Source of the DNA: Streptomyces iakyrus
GTDB lineage: Bacteria; Actinomycetota; Actinomycetes; Streptomycetales; Streptomycetaceae
Direction: 5' to 3'
Length of the DNA: 64,000 nucleotides
NCBI RefSeq assembly: GCF_000717055.1
Contig: NZ_JNXI01000011.1
Coordinates: 124,001-188,000, forward strand
Part shown: positions 27,101 to 34,266 of the stretch, piece after piece
How the letters are laid out: each line of letters starts with the position of its first letter
Numbering within the stretch: position 1 is the first letter of the stretch
The notes under the pieces: model-generated
Told to the model about the DNA's origin: nothing
The model's database searches: none
The model's input: the letters and a program-made list of their open reading frames with translations, nothing else
Program-made: the position numbers and the translations under genes

Positions 27101-27216
27101 TATCCGTCGAGTCCGAAGGACTGCCGCAGCACGTGGTCGAGGAGCGGGCCCGGCAGTGGGCCGGTGTGACCGGGGATGGTCGTTCCGTCCTGGCCGGTGG
27201 TGGTCACTGCGGTCAT
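24190..27216 (-). CDS. Trimodular aminoglycoside-phosphotransferase-like kinase / M23-like / class III aminotransferase fusion
   Basis: A 1008-residue fusion. Residues ~20-330 are an APH/choline-kinase-like fold: RSVVHQDLNDANVLAD is the catalytic Brenner motif and GIVDLGDS the metal site. The middle ~420-570 looks like a degenerate M23-peptidase/biotinyl-lipoyl-like beta domain (SPLSGVVEAAGGAGMPLVLRH). The C-terminal ~430 residues are a class III PLP transaminase or phospho-lyase: CTGSEANDLALRIAR, NIDGAYHGNTG, SDEVQVGVGRLG and the PLP-lysine motif TMGKPLGNG. Animal relatives split into hydroxylysine kinase and phospho-lyases for phosphoethanolamine or phosphohydroxylysine, so the fusion may phosphorylate then eliminate an amino alcohol. 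The ATG at 27216 is preferred; one at 27258 is possible. Confidence 0.9.
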   Translation of the reverse strand: MTAVTTTGQDGTTIPGHTGPLPGPLLDHVLRQSFGLDGYVQHPLGGEIDQNVRITGDDGTRYFVRVTRAEPDSADVLWQNSLFQHLAATVPDLPVPRLVPTREGKFLAVVVHEGRTHVVRVMSWLEGRVLAELDDHPAALLRQLGEAAGRLSLGLSGMEPPVGLEPHDWDMRRAAEIVEASLHAVQDADRRESVRTIMGWYDALLPAWDRLPRSVVHQDLNDANVLADADEDGVLRISGIVDLGDSLYSVRAAEVAIAAAYAMVRKADPLAAAAEVVAGFHSVLPLTAEELAAVHPLAAARLCMNAVTWTRRVAESDTPYGRSRMQHTWPAIAQVAEICPDVAEATFRVGCGLPPTQEQRGLEEVLAEAARDGAPHIAALQLLGLRPASDLYDEVDWHDARAVRARIDDVLDGRRRRGYLPHLSASLLLGGRRRPGADEPATVQVGGSLIVADAEEVASPLSGVVEAAGGAGMPLVLRHAVEGLEFWTCWWGLDETPPVAATVPAGAPLGRAAASEEKDPLGSCVQVQVHRTARMATWPPPRVVPPSARQVWSHLSPDPARLLGFTEAPAEAPTIDDVVSVRRRHIARSQRNYYRTPMNLVRGRDVWFHDEDGLAYLDSLNNVTHVGHAEPRVTAAATRQMRKLNTNSRFVYPQIASYVQKLVATLPDPLEVVFLVCTGSEANDLALRIARQVTGRQHIVNIDGAYHGNTGVVTGISPNRYKGPGGAGAPATTHEVVIPDRYRSTYGYDDPDAGAKYARDAAAVIDRITADGRPPAAFIAESLMGSGGNIVFPDGYLDGVFTAARRAGALCISDEVQVGVGRLGPWWGFELQGVVPDIVTMGKPLGNGHPLAAVVTTREIADAFDTGMKYFNTFGGNPVSCAIGEAVLDIVEQDGLRENAVSVGGYFARSLRELQQRQPLIGDVRAQGLYLGVELVRNRTTKTPATEQAFMVTELMKERGVIVFPNGVHDNVLKIKPPMTFRREHVDLYVDVLDEVLSLPELRSAVQS

Positions 27217-27392
27217 CGGTGCGTTCTCTCTCTCGTCGTCAGGTCGCTCATCACTCACCGTGGGCCTGTGGCACGACGCTCAGGCCGTGGCCAGGGCTGC
27301 GCAGACCTCGGCCAGGTCGACGACCAACAGGTCCAGGGCGGACTCCCGTTCGGTGCTTCAAAGGCGGAGCGCTCACGGGACCGGTCATCACC

Positions 27393-27467
27393 TCACGCGG
27401 CGGCGGTCATGGCGTCCCAGGTGACGTCGGCGTCGAGCACCCCGCGCAGCGCCTCGGCTGGGTCCAT
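27393..27467 (-). CDS. Possible leader peptide or decayed small gene (24 aa)
   Basis: On the minus strand an ATG at 27467, preceded by GAGAAGAGG, encodes MDPAEALRGVLDADVTWDAM and four more residues before TGA. It begins 13 bases outward of the inverted-repeat copy and lies upstream of the aminotransferase fusion. About 75 bases further on, another frame reads RESALDLLVVDLAEVCAALA to a stop, which looks protein-like too; together they may be the two halves of a frameshifted ~70-residue gene. Neither half is recognised. Confidence 0.3.
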   Translation of the reverse strand: MDPAEALRGVLDADVTWDAMTAAA

Positions 27468-27479
27468 TGGTGTCCTCTT

Positions 27480-27598
27480 CTCTCCAGCCCGAGGTGGTGC
27501 GTCAGATGAAACACCGCGAAGAATCCGGCAACAAGGGACGCCAGGCCACGACATCGACCCCGTATTTTGTGCCTATGCACAATCTCTGTCGGAGAACC
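27480..27598 (+). repeat. Inverted duplication, left copy (~118 bp)
   Basis: This stretch matches the reverse complement of 28981-29100 with about 80-85% identity and two single-base indels. A 21-base exact core ends ATCCGGCAACAAGGGACG. It also holds TTTTGTGCCT-A-TGCACAAT, whose centre TTGTGC-N4-GCACAA is a perfect palindrome at about 27575-27590. The copy lies between the divergent fusion-enzyme and PucR genes. Confidence 0.85.
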
Positions 27599-27678
27599 CC
27601 AGCGACATGTCAGCGGCATCACGCGGAGCCGGCCCCGGATCCGTCCGGTTACCGCTGTCGTAGGGAGAGGCGGTCCTC

Positions 27679-28896
27679 ATGAGCGGCCCGGGACGCCGTC
27701 AGGGCGGGGCCCGCCACGACGCCGTGCAGGCGATCGCGCGCAGGCTCCTCGAGGAACGACTCGACGAACTGACCTCTCGCGCTCTCGAACAACTGGAAGC
27801 CGAGGAGCCCGCCTACGCGTCGGCGGACTGGGACCCGGTCCAGAAACGGGAGGGGATGCGACGAACCCTCGAACTCGCCCTGACCCGGCTGGCCGGCGGT
27901 CCCGTGCCCCGGACGGTCTCGCGCGCCACCGAGGACGTGGGACGCGAGCGAGCGGAGCAGGCGTTCCCCCTGACCGCTCTGATGCACTCCTTCCAGCTGG
28001 ACCTCAGGACCCTGTGGGAGGCCGTGCTCGCAGAGGGGCGAGCACGTGGCATCAGCGCCGATCCCGACTTCCTCGACGGGCTGATCCGTGTCTGGGAGGC
28101 GACGGACGCCAACAGCGTCGAGGTCGTCGACGCCTACCGCCGCACCGAGCGCGACCTGGCGAGCCGTCGTACGGAGGTGCGCAACCGCGCCTTCAGCCGC
28201 CTGGTCCTGGAAGGGGAGCAGGATCCCTCGACCGTCGCCGAGGCCTCCACATTGCTGGGTTTCTCCGAGAACGTCGCCCTGACCGTGGTCGTGGTCGAAT
28301 CCGTTCCTACCGGGGACCCGGCCGTGTCCCAGGTCGACGACGCGCTGCGTCGGGGCGGCCTGCTGCGTCACTTCGGATGGATGGGCGACGAGCTCCTCGG
28401 CATCATCGGTCACGGACGGCGCGATGAAGAGGAGGTGCTTGCCATGCTCCGGCCGTTCGCCCCGTGGCGCTGCGGCGTCGCGGAAGTCCCCGGGCTGGCG
28501 CTGACGGCACGGGGCATCCGGTTCGCACGTGCCGCGATCCGCAGCTCCGCGCAGCCCGGAGTGCGGCATGTGGAGGGCCACTGGACCGGGGTGATCATGT
28601 CGGCGCAGGAGGAGCTCACCGGTGCCATGGCCACCGGCGTGCTGCGCCCACTGCTCGGGCTGCGCGACAGCGCCAGCATCGTCGAGACCCTGCGCTGGTA
28701 CCTCGACCTGGGCTCGGTCGCCGAGGTGGCCGCACGCACCTACCGTCACCGGAACACGGTGGGCAATCGCCTGCAGGCTGCGGAAGAGGCGACCGGGCTG
28801 AAGCTGTCCCGACCGAACGACGCCGCCCGGCTGGTCCTCGCCCTGGCTTGGCTGGAGACGGACGCGGGCGCCCGCTTCCGGGCGACGATGTCCTGA
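27679..28896 (+). CDS. PucR/CdaR-type transcriptional regulator
   Basis: A 405-residue regulator. The C-terminal ~60 residues form the PucR HTH_30 domain: SIVETLRWYLDLGSVAEVAARTYRHRNTVGNRLQAAEEATGL, with the HRNTV…RL recognition helix. The N-terminal ~160 residues resemble the RsbRD-type sensor domain found in many actinobacterial PucR proteins (ALEQLEAEEPAYA…REGMRRTLELAL…FPLTALMHSFQLDLRTLWEAV). The start has GGGAGAGG nine bases upstream. It lies between two catabolic genes that face outward and is itself flanked by inverted ~118-bp copies carrying the same palindrome, so it probably autoregulates and controls both neighbours. The inducer is unknown. Confidence 0.9.
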   Translation: MSGPGRRQGGARHDAVQAIARRLLEERLDELTSRALEQLEAEEPAYASADWDPVQKREGMRRTLELALTRLAGGPVPRTVSRATEDVGRERAEQAFPLTALMHSFQLDLRTLWEAVLAEGRARGISADPDFLDGLIRVWEATDANSVEVVDAYRRTERDLASRRTEVRNRAFSRLVLEGEQDPSTVAEASTLLGFSENVALTVVVVESVPTGDPAVSQVDDALRRGGLLRHFGWMGDELLGIIGHGRRDEEEVLAMLRPFAPWRCGVAEVPGLALTARGIRFARAAIRSSAQPGVRHVEGHWTGVIMSAQEELTGAMATGVLRPLLGLRDSASIVETLRWYLDLGSVAEVAARTYRHRNTVGNRLQAAEEATGLKLSRPNDAARLVLALAWLETDAGARFRATMS

Positions 28897-29266
28897 TCCA
28901 CCGATCGCTGGACGGCCGAGGCAACCGGCCGGGCCGCGACCGGGAGGGCCGGAGGCAGAGCGTGGACCGAAACTGCATCCGTTCTCTGACAGGAAATTGT
29001 GCACAGGCACAAAATGCGCGGTCGATCTCGCGGCCTCACGTCCCTTGTTGCCGGATTCTCCCCAGTGCTTCACTGACGCATCACCTTGAGCCGGCGAGAG
29101 GCTCATCGCATCGGAGCAGTACTGATGCTGCCGCCGACTGCCTGATCTGCATACGTCGTCCCCGGCCCTGTCCGAACCCCCGAGGCGGCCGACCTGGCCG
29201 CACTCGACGAGATCGCGCCTCTCGATGATCAGGGTGTCCCATATGCCCGGAAAGAGGTTGAACACC
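28897..29266. promoter_or_regulatory. Intergenic region with right repeat copy, upstream of HAD gene
   Basis: This 370-base gap carries the right copy of the inverted duplication (28981-29100). The remaining ~165 bases before the HAD gene show no gene; AAAGAGG lies nine bases before its ATG. The right copy points in the opposite direction to the left one, so both face their outward neighbouring enzyme gene in the same relative orientation. Confidence 0.55.
28981..29100 (-). repeat. Inverted duplication, right copy (~118 bp)
   Basis: Read on the minus strand this matches 27480-27598. It contains the palindrome TTGTGC-CTGT-GCACAA at about 28997-29012 and the same 21-base exact core. The spacing between the two copies is about 1.4 kb and encloses only the PucR gene. 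Confidence 0.85.
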
Positions 29267-29950
29267 ATGCGTCAGATCGTCACCTTCGATGCCTACGGCA
29301 CCCTGGTCGACTTCCAGCTCGGTCCCACCACCCTGAAGGTTCTGGCCGACCGGCTGGACCTGGACCGTCTGAACGTCGACGAGTTCCTCGACGACTTCCG
29401 CATCATGCGGTTCCACGCCGTCCTGGAGGCATACCGCCCCTTCCGCGAGCTGCTGCCTGTCAGCCTGGAGACAGCGATGCGTCTGCACGGCCTGGAGTAC
29501 CGGCAGTCCGACGGCGAGGCCCTGGTCGCGGCCGTGCCCACCTTCGGCCCCCACCCCGAGGTCCCGGCCGCCCTGCGGGCGCTGAAGTCCCGGTACGAGA
29601 TCGCCATCATCTCCAACACGGACGACGACCTCATCGCCCAGAACCTGGCCAACATGGGCGTCGAGTTCGACCATGTCATCACCGCCCAGCAGGCCAAGGC
29701 GTACAAGCCGTCCCGGCAGGCCTTCGAGTACGCCTTCCAGGCCATGGACATCGACCCCGCCCAGGTCATCCACGTCGCCCAGGGCTGGGAGTACGACCTC
29801 ATCCCCACCCGCGACCTCGGCCTCGCTCGCCGCGTGTGGATCAACCGCTACGGCCACAACGGCTCCATCGGCGCCCGTGGCAGCGCCGACTACCAGCCCT
29901 TCGACGAGCTGCCCGACCTGTCCGGCCTGCCGGCCCTGCTCGGCTGCTGA
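29267..29950 (+). CDS. HAD-superfamily hydrolase, haloacid dehalogenase type II family
   Basis: A 227-residue HAD hydrolase. FDAYGTLVDF near the N-terminus contains the nucleophilic Asp8, IISNTDDD carries the motif II Ser/Asn, KPSRQAFEYA the motif III Lys and GWEYDLIPTRDLG the motif IV acidic residues. The type II dehalogenase family acts on 2-haloacids, but many members are phosphatases or of unknown role. The ATG at 29267 (MRQIVTF) follows AGAGG. It lies downstream of the PucR regulator and the right repeat copy; immediately after it is a scrap of a DadA-like flavoprotein, suggesting it once headed a longer catabolic operon. Substrate is unknown. Confidence 0.88.
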   Translation: MRQIVTFDAYGTLVDFQLGPTTLKVLADRLDLDRLNVDEFLDDFRIMRFHAVLEAYRPFRELLPVSLETAMRLHGLEYRQSDGEALVAAVPTFGPHPEVPAALRALKSRYEIAIISNTDDDLIAQNLANMGVEFDHVITAQQAKAYKPSRQAFEYAFQAMDIDPAQVIHVAQGWEYDLIPTRDLGLARRVWINRYGHNGSIGARGSADYQPFDELPDLSGLPALLGC

Positions 29951-29969
29951 AGCCGGGCCCCCCGAGCGG

Positions 29970-30032
29970 TCCAACGCCTACCACGCGGCACGCAAGGGCG
30001 CCCACGTCGGCCTCGTGGAGAAGGACAAGGTC
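29970..30032 (+). pseudogene. Fragment of a DadA/glycine-oxidase-type FAD oxidoreductase
   Basis: The frame reads SNAYHAARKGAHVGLVEKDK, which matches the stretch just after the GxGxxG motif of DAO-family flavoproteins (S.AYHAARKGA.V.LVEK). The GxGxxG itself is missing and the frame becomes non-family-like after a few more codons. It starts 20 bases after the HAD stop. It looks like the residue of a deletion or insertion that removed most of the gene. Confidence 0.4.
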
Positions 30033-30100
30033 GACACCAGCGCCCGCTCGCCGACGCGCACACTGGCCTCGCCCAGGTGGTCGACCTCGAAGGCGACGTC

Positions 30101-30168
30101 CGTCACCTGGTGACAACCCGACTGGCCACTCACAAGGTGTGACAACGAGTTGTCCAAATGGTGACGAC
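30101..30168. repeat. Short repeats and palindromes, possible insertion-sequence scar
   Basis: Three copies of a T-G-GTGAC-AAC-like unit occur at about 30108-30117, 30138-30146 and 30159-30168. GTCACC-T-GGTGAC and GACAAC-GA-GTTGTC (30141-30154) are palindromes within the same 65 bases. The cluster lies between the flavoprotein fragment and the acetate kinase stop. It resembles the repeated ends of some insertion sequences, but no transposase is present. Confidence 0.35.
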
Positions 30169-31325
30169 TACCGCGTCCCGTCAGCAATGCCGAGCACCCG
30201 TCGGGTCTCGGCGGCGATCTGCTGTGTCTCGCCGGTTGCGACCACGAGGACCGGGACACCTCTCCCCGCCTGATCGATGCGCCGGAGCCCTTCCCGCATC
30301 AGATCTTCCAGTTCGGGGACGAGCAGCCCGCCTCGTACACCGAGAACGGTCAGGGCCGAGCAGATCTCCTCGCGTACCTCGGGTTGGTCTTCGCCGATCT
30401 CCCCGGTGAAGACCAACGCGTCCAGCCGGTCCAGCGAGGCGGCCATCGAGGCGATGCCCCTGCGGCAGCTGAGTGTGAACGTCGCCAGCGCCAACGCGGC
30501 CGCGGCATCACCCTCCGCGCGGGCGCGCACCAGGTCCCGGGTGTCTCCCGAGGTACCGGAGAGGCCCAGCAGACCTGAATGCCGGTGGAGTGTGTCATCC
30601 AAGTCGTCCGTGCTCAGACCGTGCCTCCGCTGCAGCCACAGCAGCGCGCCGGGGTCGAGGCTGCCGCTGCGCCGGCTCATCACCAGGCCTTCCAGCGGAG
30701 TGAGGCCCATGGTGGTGTCCACGCTGCGTCCGTTCCGGACGGCGCAGGCCGAGCAGCCGCCGCCCAAGTGCACAAGTACGACATGGAGGTTGTCGACGGG
30801 CCGGCCCAGGGCCTGCGCTGTCCTCTTCAGTGCCCACGAGTAGGAAAGCCCGTGGAAGCCGTACCGGCGCAGCCCGTATTCGGCTCGCCATCGCTTCGGC
30901 ACGGCGTACGTGAGCGCCTGTGCCGGCAGATCCTTGTGAAAGACAGTGTCGAAGCAGGCGACATGAGGAAGGTCGGGCAGGAGTTCTCGTGCGGCATCCA
31001 CCACTTGCAGGGCAGGAGTCACGTGCAGCGGCGCGAGTTCGGCGACGTCCGCCAGCAGAGCTCGTACGCGTGCGTCGATCAGCGTATGTCCAGTCAGGTG
31101 GGGGCCGCTGTGGACGATTCGGTGACCAACCGCCGCAGGAGCGGGCACCTCGCTGAGGAAGTTCCGCAGTTCCGCCGCCGCAGCGGGCCCCGGGGGCTGA
31201 GAGGCGTCTCGATCCGCCACCCGTTCACCGTCCGCCGCGAACAGAGCGGTGTGGAGGCTCGAAGAGCCGGCGTCGAGGACCAGTACGTGACCATCACGAC
31301 TCTCGTGGGAGCGGTCAGCACTCAT
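30168..31325 (-). CDS. ackA: Acetate kinase
   Basis: A 385-residue acetokinase, which makes ATP and acetate from acetyl phosphate. VLVLDAGSSSLHTALF is the N-terminal phosphate loop (canonical NxGSSS has Asp in place of Asn here), GHRIVHSGPH and CFDTVFHKDLP surround active-site residues, YGFHGLSY, VHLGGGCSACAV and MGLTPLEGL are family signatures, and FTGEIGEDQPEVREEI is near the C-terminus. The ATG at 31325 follows GGAGG; the upstream longer frame is not needed. No phosphotransacetylase or phosphoketolase gene is nearby in the window. In this stress island it would supply ATP by substrate-level phosphorylation. Confidence 0.92.
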   Translation of the reverse strand: MSADRSHESRDGHVLVLDAGSSSLHTALFAADGERVADRDASQPPGPAAAAELRNFLSEVPAPAAVGHRIVHSGPHLTGHTLIDARVRALLADVAELAPLHVTPALQVVDAARELLPDLPHVACFDTVFHKDLPAQALTYAVPKRWRAEYGLRRYGFHGLSYSWALKRTAQALGRPVDNLHVVLVHLGGGCSACAVRNGRSVDTTMGLTPLEGLVMSRRSGSLDPGALLWLQRRHGLSTDDLDDTLHRHSGLLGLSGTSGDTRDLVRARAEGDAAAALALATFTLSCRRGIASMAASLDRLDALVFTGEIGEDQPEVREEICSALTVLGVRGGLLVPELEDLMREGLRRIDQAGRGVPVLVVATGETQQIAAETRRVLGIADGTR

Positions 31326-31838
31326 CACACACCTCCAGTGCACCTACGTCCTCCGGCACGGTGCGCCCGCCACGGAGTGCGACATCGTGCTCATGGTCGG
31401 CCTCGGTGCGAACCGGGTTGTGATCCGCCCGGGCAGGTCGGTGAGGAAGACACTGATGTCCCAGTCGCCGTCCTCCAGGCGGGTGCCGCTGTTTCGGCCA
31501 CGTCGGACTTCGACCTGTTCCTTCGCCGCCAGGGGCGCCGTCTCCGTCTGCCAGCGGATGCCCCGCGGTGGAATGGCGCGGTTCCTCCCGCCGGCTGGAG
31601 ACGCGTTCCCCGGTCCGTCTCGGAGGGCAGACTCCGGGTCGGCGCCAGGACGGGCCGTAGGTTCCTGCCGTTCGTGCTCGAGTCGGGCTGCCTCATAACC
31701 CTTGTCCTGACGCCTGATAGGCCTCGGTGATGTCGCGCCTCGCCACTTCCCCCCAGGCTGCCAGCACAGGGAGGGATCCGCTCGTCCACCCGTTCGACAG
31801 CACGCCGCGCCTACGGGGGGGCATCCACTGCATGCTGA
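31326..31838. other. Gene-poor stretch with apparently degenerate coding sequence
   Basis: No intact gene is visible in these 513 bases. On the plus strand from about 31340 one frame reads TYVLRHGAPATECDIVLMVG and continues LGANRVVIRPG; a different frame then reads DVPVAVLQAGAAVSATSDFD. Both look protein-like, as if one gene had suffered a frameshift and lost its start. I do not recognise the family. It may also hold the acetate kinase promoter. Confidence 0.35.
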
Positions 31839-32030
31839 ATGTGCGACCCATTCTCCCGAGGATCGAGGGCAGCCGGGGTACAGGGCTTCCTACGGCTCAT
31901 CGAGGACGGCATCCACCTTGTCGTCGCGGCACTCTTCGTGCTGTTCGCGGGGCTCCTCACCGTCGGGGTCGTCCCTGACGTCATCAGGCCGATCCAGGTG
32001 CCGTACCGCGTGGAGCCGGTCGCGGCGCTC
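31839..32030 (+). pseudogene. Fragment of a small membrane protein, PsiE-like
   Basis: The frame MCDPFSRGSRAAGVQGFLRL is followed by IEDGIHLVVAALFVLFAGLL and TVGVVPDVI, one long hydrophobic helix preceded by RLIEDxIH as in phosphate-starvation PsiE-type proteins. After about residue 60 the frame runs into the antisense of the FUSC gene without further helices. A normal PsiE protein has about four helices, so this looks like a truncated remnant. The assignment is weak. Confidence 0.35.
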
Positions 32031-32091
32031 GAAGCCGCCGGGAGACTACTTCCCGCCCCAGGAGACGCCGCGCTCCCCGTAGCCGGAGTCC

Positions 32092-34266
32092 TCAGCCACC
32101 CCCTTGCACGGGTGCTGATCCGTCACCTTCCGCAGCCCTGGCAGCCCGCACCCGTTGCTCCTCGCGAGCAGAGCCGACGTCCCGTTCCAGGGGTGTGCGG
32201 CTTACGGCTGTCGCGAGGTTGTCCAAGGCCCTCTTCTGCAGTTCCGCACCGCGCCGCAGCACCGGGCTCCGGTCCCCTCTGGCGCCCTCCCACGCGTGGA
32301 GCGCCTTCTCCACTCGCCCCCAGTCCGGATTCCTGTGCTCGCGCACGTCGTCCGACGCCTGCGCTGTGTCCGCTTCCAAGGCCTCGGCGAACCGCTCCGC
32401 CTCGGGGACGAAACGGCTGTCGACCCGCGGGACGTGGCTCTCCATGAGCATCGCCGCCCGGTCGAACCCCTTGAGCGCCTCCTGCGCATCCTCCGCCTCG
32501 CGCGACGTCAGCCCCCTGGGGCGGACCGGTTCCTGCCTCGCCTGGTCGTAAGCGTCCTGCCAGGCGGCACGTGCCTCCCTGCTCGCCAGCAGGGCTCTGC
32601 GCATGTCGGCTCTATGCTCCCGGGTCGGTTCGGCGTAGTTGCGGAGCACTGCGGCCGCGTAGCGGCCGTCGGCGGCGAGCCAGTCCGCCAGCCGGCCCGG
32701 CAGCCGGGGGGTCTCCCATGCGGGGAACACCACGTACGCCAGCATGGCCAGGGCCCCGCCGAGCAGGGTGAGCACCACCCGCTCCGGGACCGTCTGCTCC
32801 CATGCCTGGCCGCCCATGCCGAGCAGGAAGACGACGTACGCGGCGGTGAAGCACTGGGAGTAGGCGTAGCCGGTACGGAACAGCGTGTACGACAGGGCCG
32901 CCGAGACCACCGCCAGCGCGCCGAACACCTGGGCGTCCGGACCCAGGGCCCGGACCATCCCGGTGGCGAGCGCGACCCCCGCCAGGGTCCCGGCGAGACG
33001 ACCCACCGCACGCGCGTACGTCCGGTGGAAGTCCGGCCGCATCACCATCACCGAGGCGATGGGCGCCCAGTAACCGTGTTCCAGGGGCAGCCGGGAAGCG
33101 ACCAGATAGCCGAGCGTGGCCACCGCCGCCAGGCGGACGGCGTGCCGGAACACGGGCGAGTCCCGGCGGAGCTCACGGCGGACCGCCCGGAGGACGACCG
33201 GGAGCAGCCTGAACATGGTCGGGCGCACCAAGAACTGGGCGCTCGCGAGGCCGGGCGGCGTAGGCGCCTTGTCGTGCGCCCCGCCGCTCCCGGCGATCTC
33301 CAACGCCTCGGCGAGCAGTTTCACGAGCCGTTCGGCGGCCTGCTGGGCGGGCCCCTCCAGCACCTCGCCCTCCTCGTCGACGCGCAGGACGTCCGCGCTG
33401 CGGGGCGGTATCTCAGCGGGAGTGCCGCGGCGGATCGAACGGGCGGCCGCGTCCAGGACGTCGGCGGCCGCGCCGAGCAACTCCCGTGCTCGGTCCCGCC
33501 CGGGTCCCTCCGCCGGGGCGCCGACGTCCGGATCGGCAAGCGCGGCAACGACCGGCAGAATGCGCTCGGCGAGGCCCCGGGGGCCGTGGAGGACGGGGGG
33601 CCGGGTGCGGGCCTGTGATGGCGTCACGGCGGCCGCGTCCCGGGCCGTCATCAGCGGCTCCGGGTCGAACGGGGCGGTCGGGTCGTGCCGCAGCCGGCGG
33701 GCGTGGTCAGCCACGGCGGCCAGAGCGTCGGCCAGCGCGTCCCGATGCGCCCCCCAGCGGCGAATCGGGAACAGCAGGATCAGCACGGCCTGCGCCACGC
33801 CTCCGAGCGCGATGACCCCGGCGTGTTCCAGAGCTCGCCCGATGCTCGTGGGCAGGGTGATGGTCACCAGCATGCTGCCGACCGTCGTCGCTGCGACGAT
33901 CCCAGCGGTCGATCCGAGGGCCCACGCCATCCCCGCGGCAAAGGCCCATACGGCCAGCAGCGGGAGGAACGTCACCAGTCGCCCGGCCGCCAGGTAGCCC
34001 ACGAAGGTGCTGAGCGCCAGACCCGCGCCCGCGCCGAGCGCGATCACCTTGCGCGGACGCCAGGTGCGCTGGAAGGTGGCAGCACCCGCGGAGTAGGCAC
34101 CGAGGGCGGCGGACGCGGCGTACGCAGGGGAGACCAGCCACAGCGCCGGTCCGATGACGAGCGCCACCCCAGCGGCCGTGCGCAGTGCGAGCAGGGGCTC
34201 CAGCCGCGTCTCCTCGATCGTGAGTCCGGAGCGCCCGACCTCCCCGAGGGTCCGCAGCCACTTCAC
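32092..34266 (-). CDS. FUSC-family (aromatic acid exporter / YccC-like) membrane protein
   Basis: A 724-residue inner-membrane protein with two hydrophobic blocks of about five or six helices each (residues ~25-165 and ~395-530) and long soluble segments after each. The second block contains HGYWAPIASVMVMRPDFHRTYARAVGRLAGTLAGV, the hallmark of the fusaric-acid-resistance/YccC family. Members are thought to export aromatic acids or protect against envelope stress. I begin at the GTG at 34266 (MKWLRTLGEVG) because the frame upstream is Arg/Pro-rich and untypical; no strong ribosome site is seen. It lies downstream of the formaldehyde dehydrogenase on the same strand. Confidence 0.85.
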   Translation of the reverse strand: MKWLRTLGEVGRSGLTIEETRLEPLLALRTAAGVALVIGPALWLVSPAYAASAALGAYSAGAATFQRTWRPRKVIALGAGAGLALSTFVGYLAAGRLVTFLPLLAVWAFAAGMAWALGSTAGIVAATTVGSMLVTITLPTSIGRALEHAGVIALGGVAQAVLILLFPIRRWGAHRDALADALAAVADHARRLRHDPTAPFDPEPLMTARDAAAVTPSQARTRPPVLHGPRGLAERILPVVAALADPDVGAPAEGPGRDRARELLGAAADVLDAAARSIRRGTPAEIPPRSADVLRVDEEGEVLEGPAQQAAERLVKLLAEALEIAGSGGAHDKAPTPPGLASAQFLVRPTMFRLLPVVLRAVRRELRRDSPVFRHAVRLAAVATLGYLVASRLPLEHGYWAPIASVMVMRPDFHRTYARAVGRLAGTLAGVALATGMVRALGPDAQVFGALAVVSAALSYTLFRTGYAYSQCFTAAYVVFLLGMGGQAWEQTVPERVVLTLLGGALAMLAYVVFPAWETPRLPGRLADWLAADGRYAAAVLRNYAEPTREHRADMRRALLASREARAAWQDAYDQARQEPVRPRGLTSREAEDAQEALKGFDRAAMLMESHVPRVDSRFVPEAERFAEALEADTAQASDDVREHRNPDWGRVEKALHAWEGARGDRSPVLRRGAELQKRALDNLATAVSRTPLERDVGSAREEQRVRAARAAEGDGSAPVQGGG

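Larger units (their letters stand above)
27217..27678. promoter_or_regulatory. Divergent regulatory region between fusion enzyme and PucR regulator
   Basis: This 462-base gap holds one copy (27480-27598) of a long inverted duplication, its palindrome TTGTGC-CTAT-GCACAA, and short minus-strand frames at 27393-27467 and 27251-27388. A near-full ribosome binding site GGGAGAGG lies before the PucR ATG at 27679. No larger gene is seen. The region must contain the promoters for both divergent genes. Confidence 0.6.
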
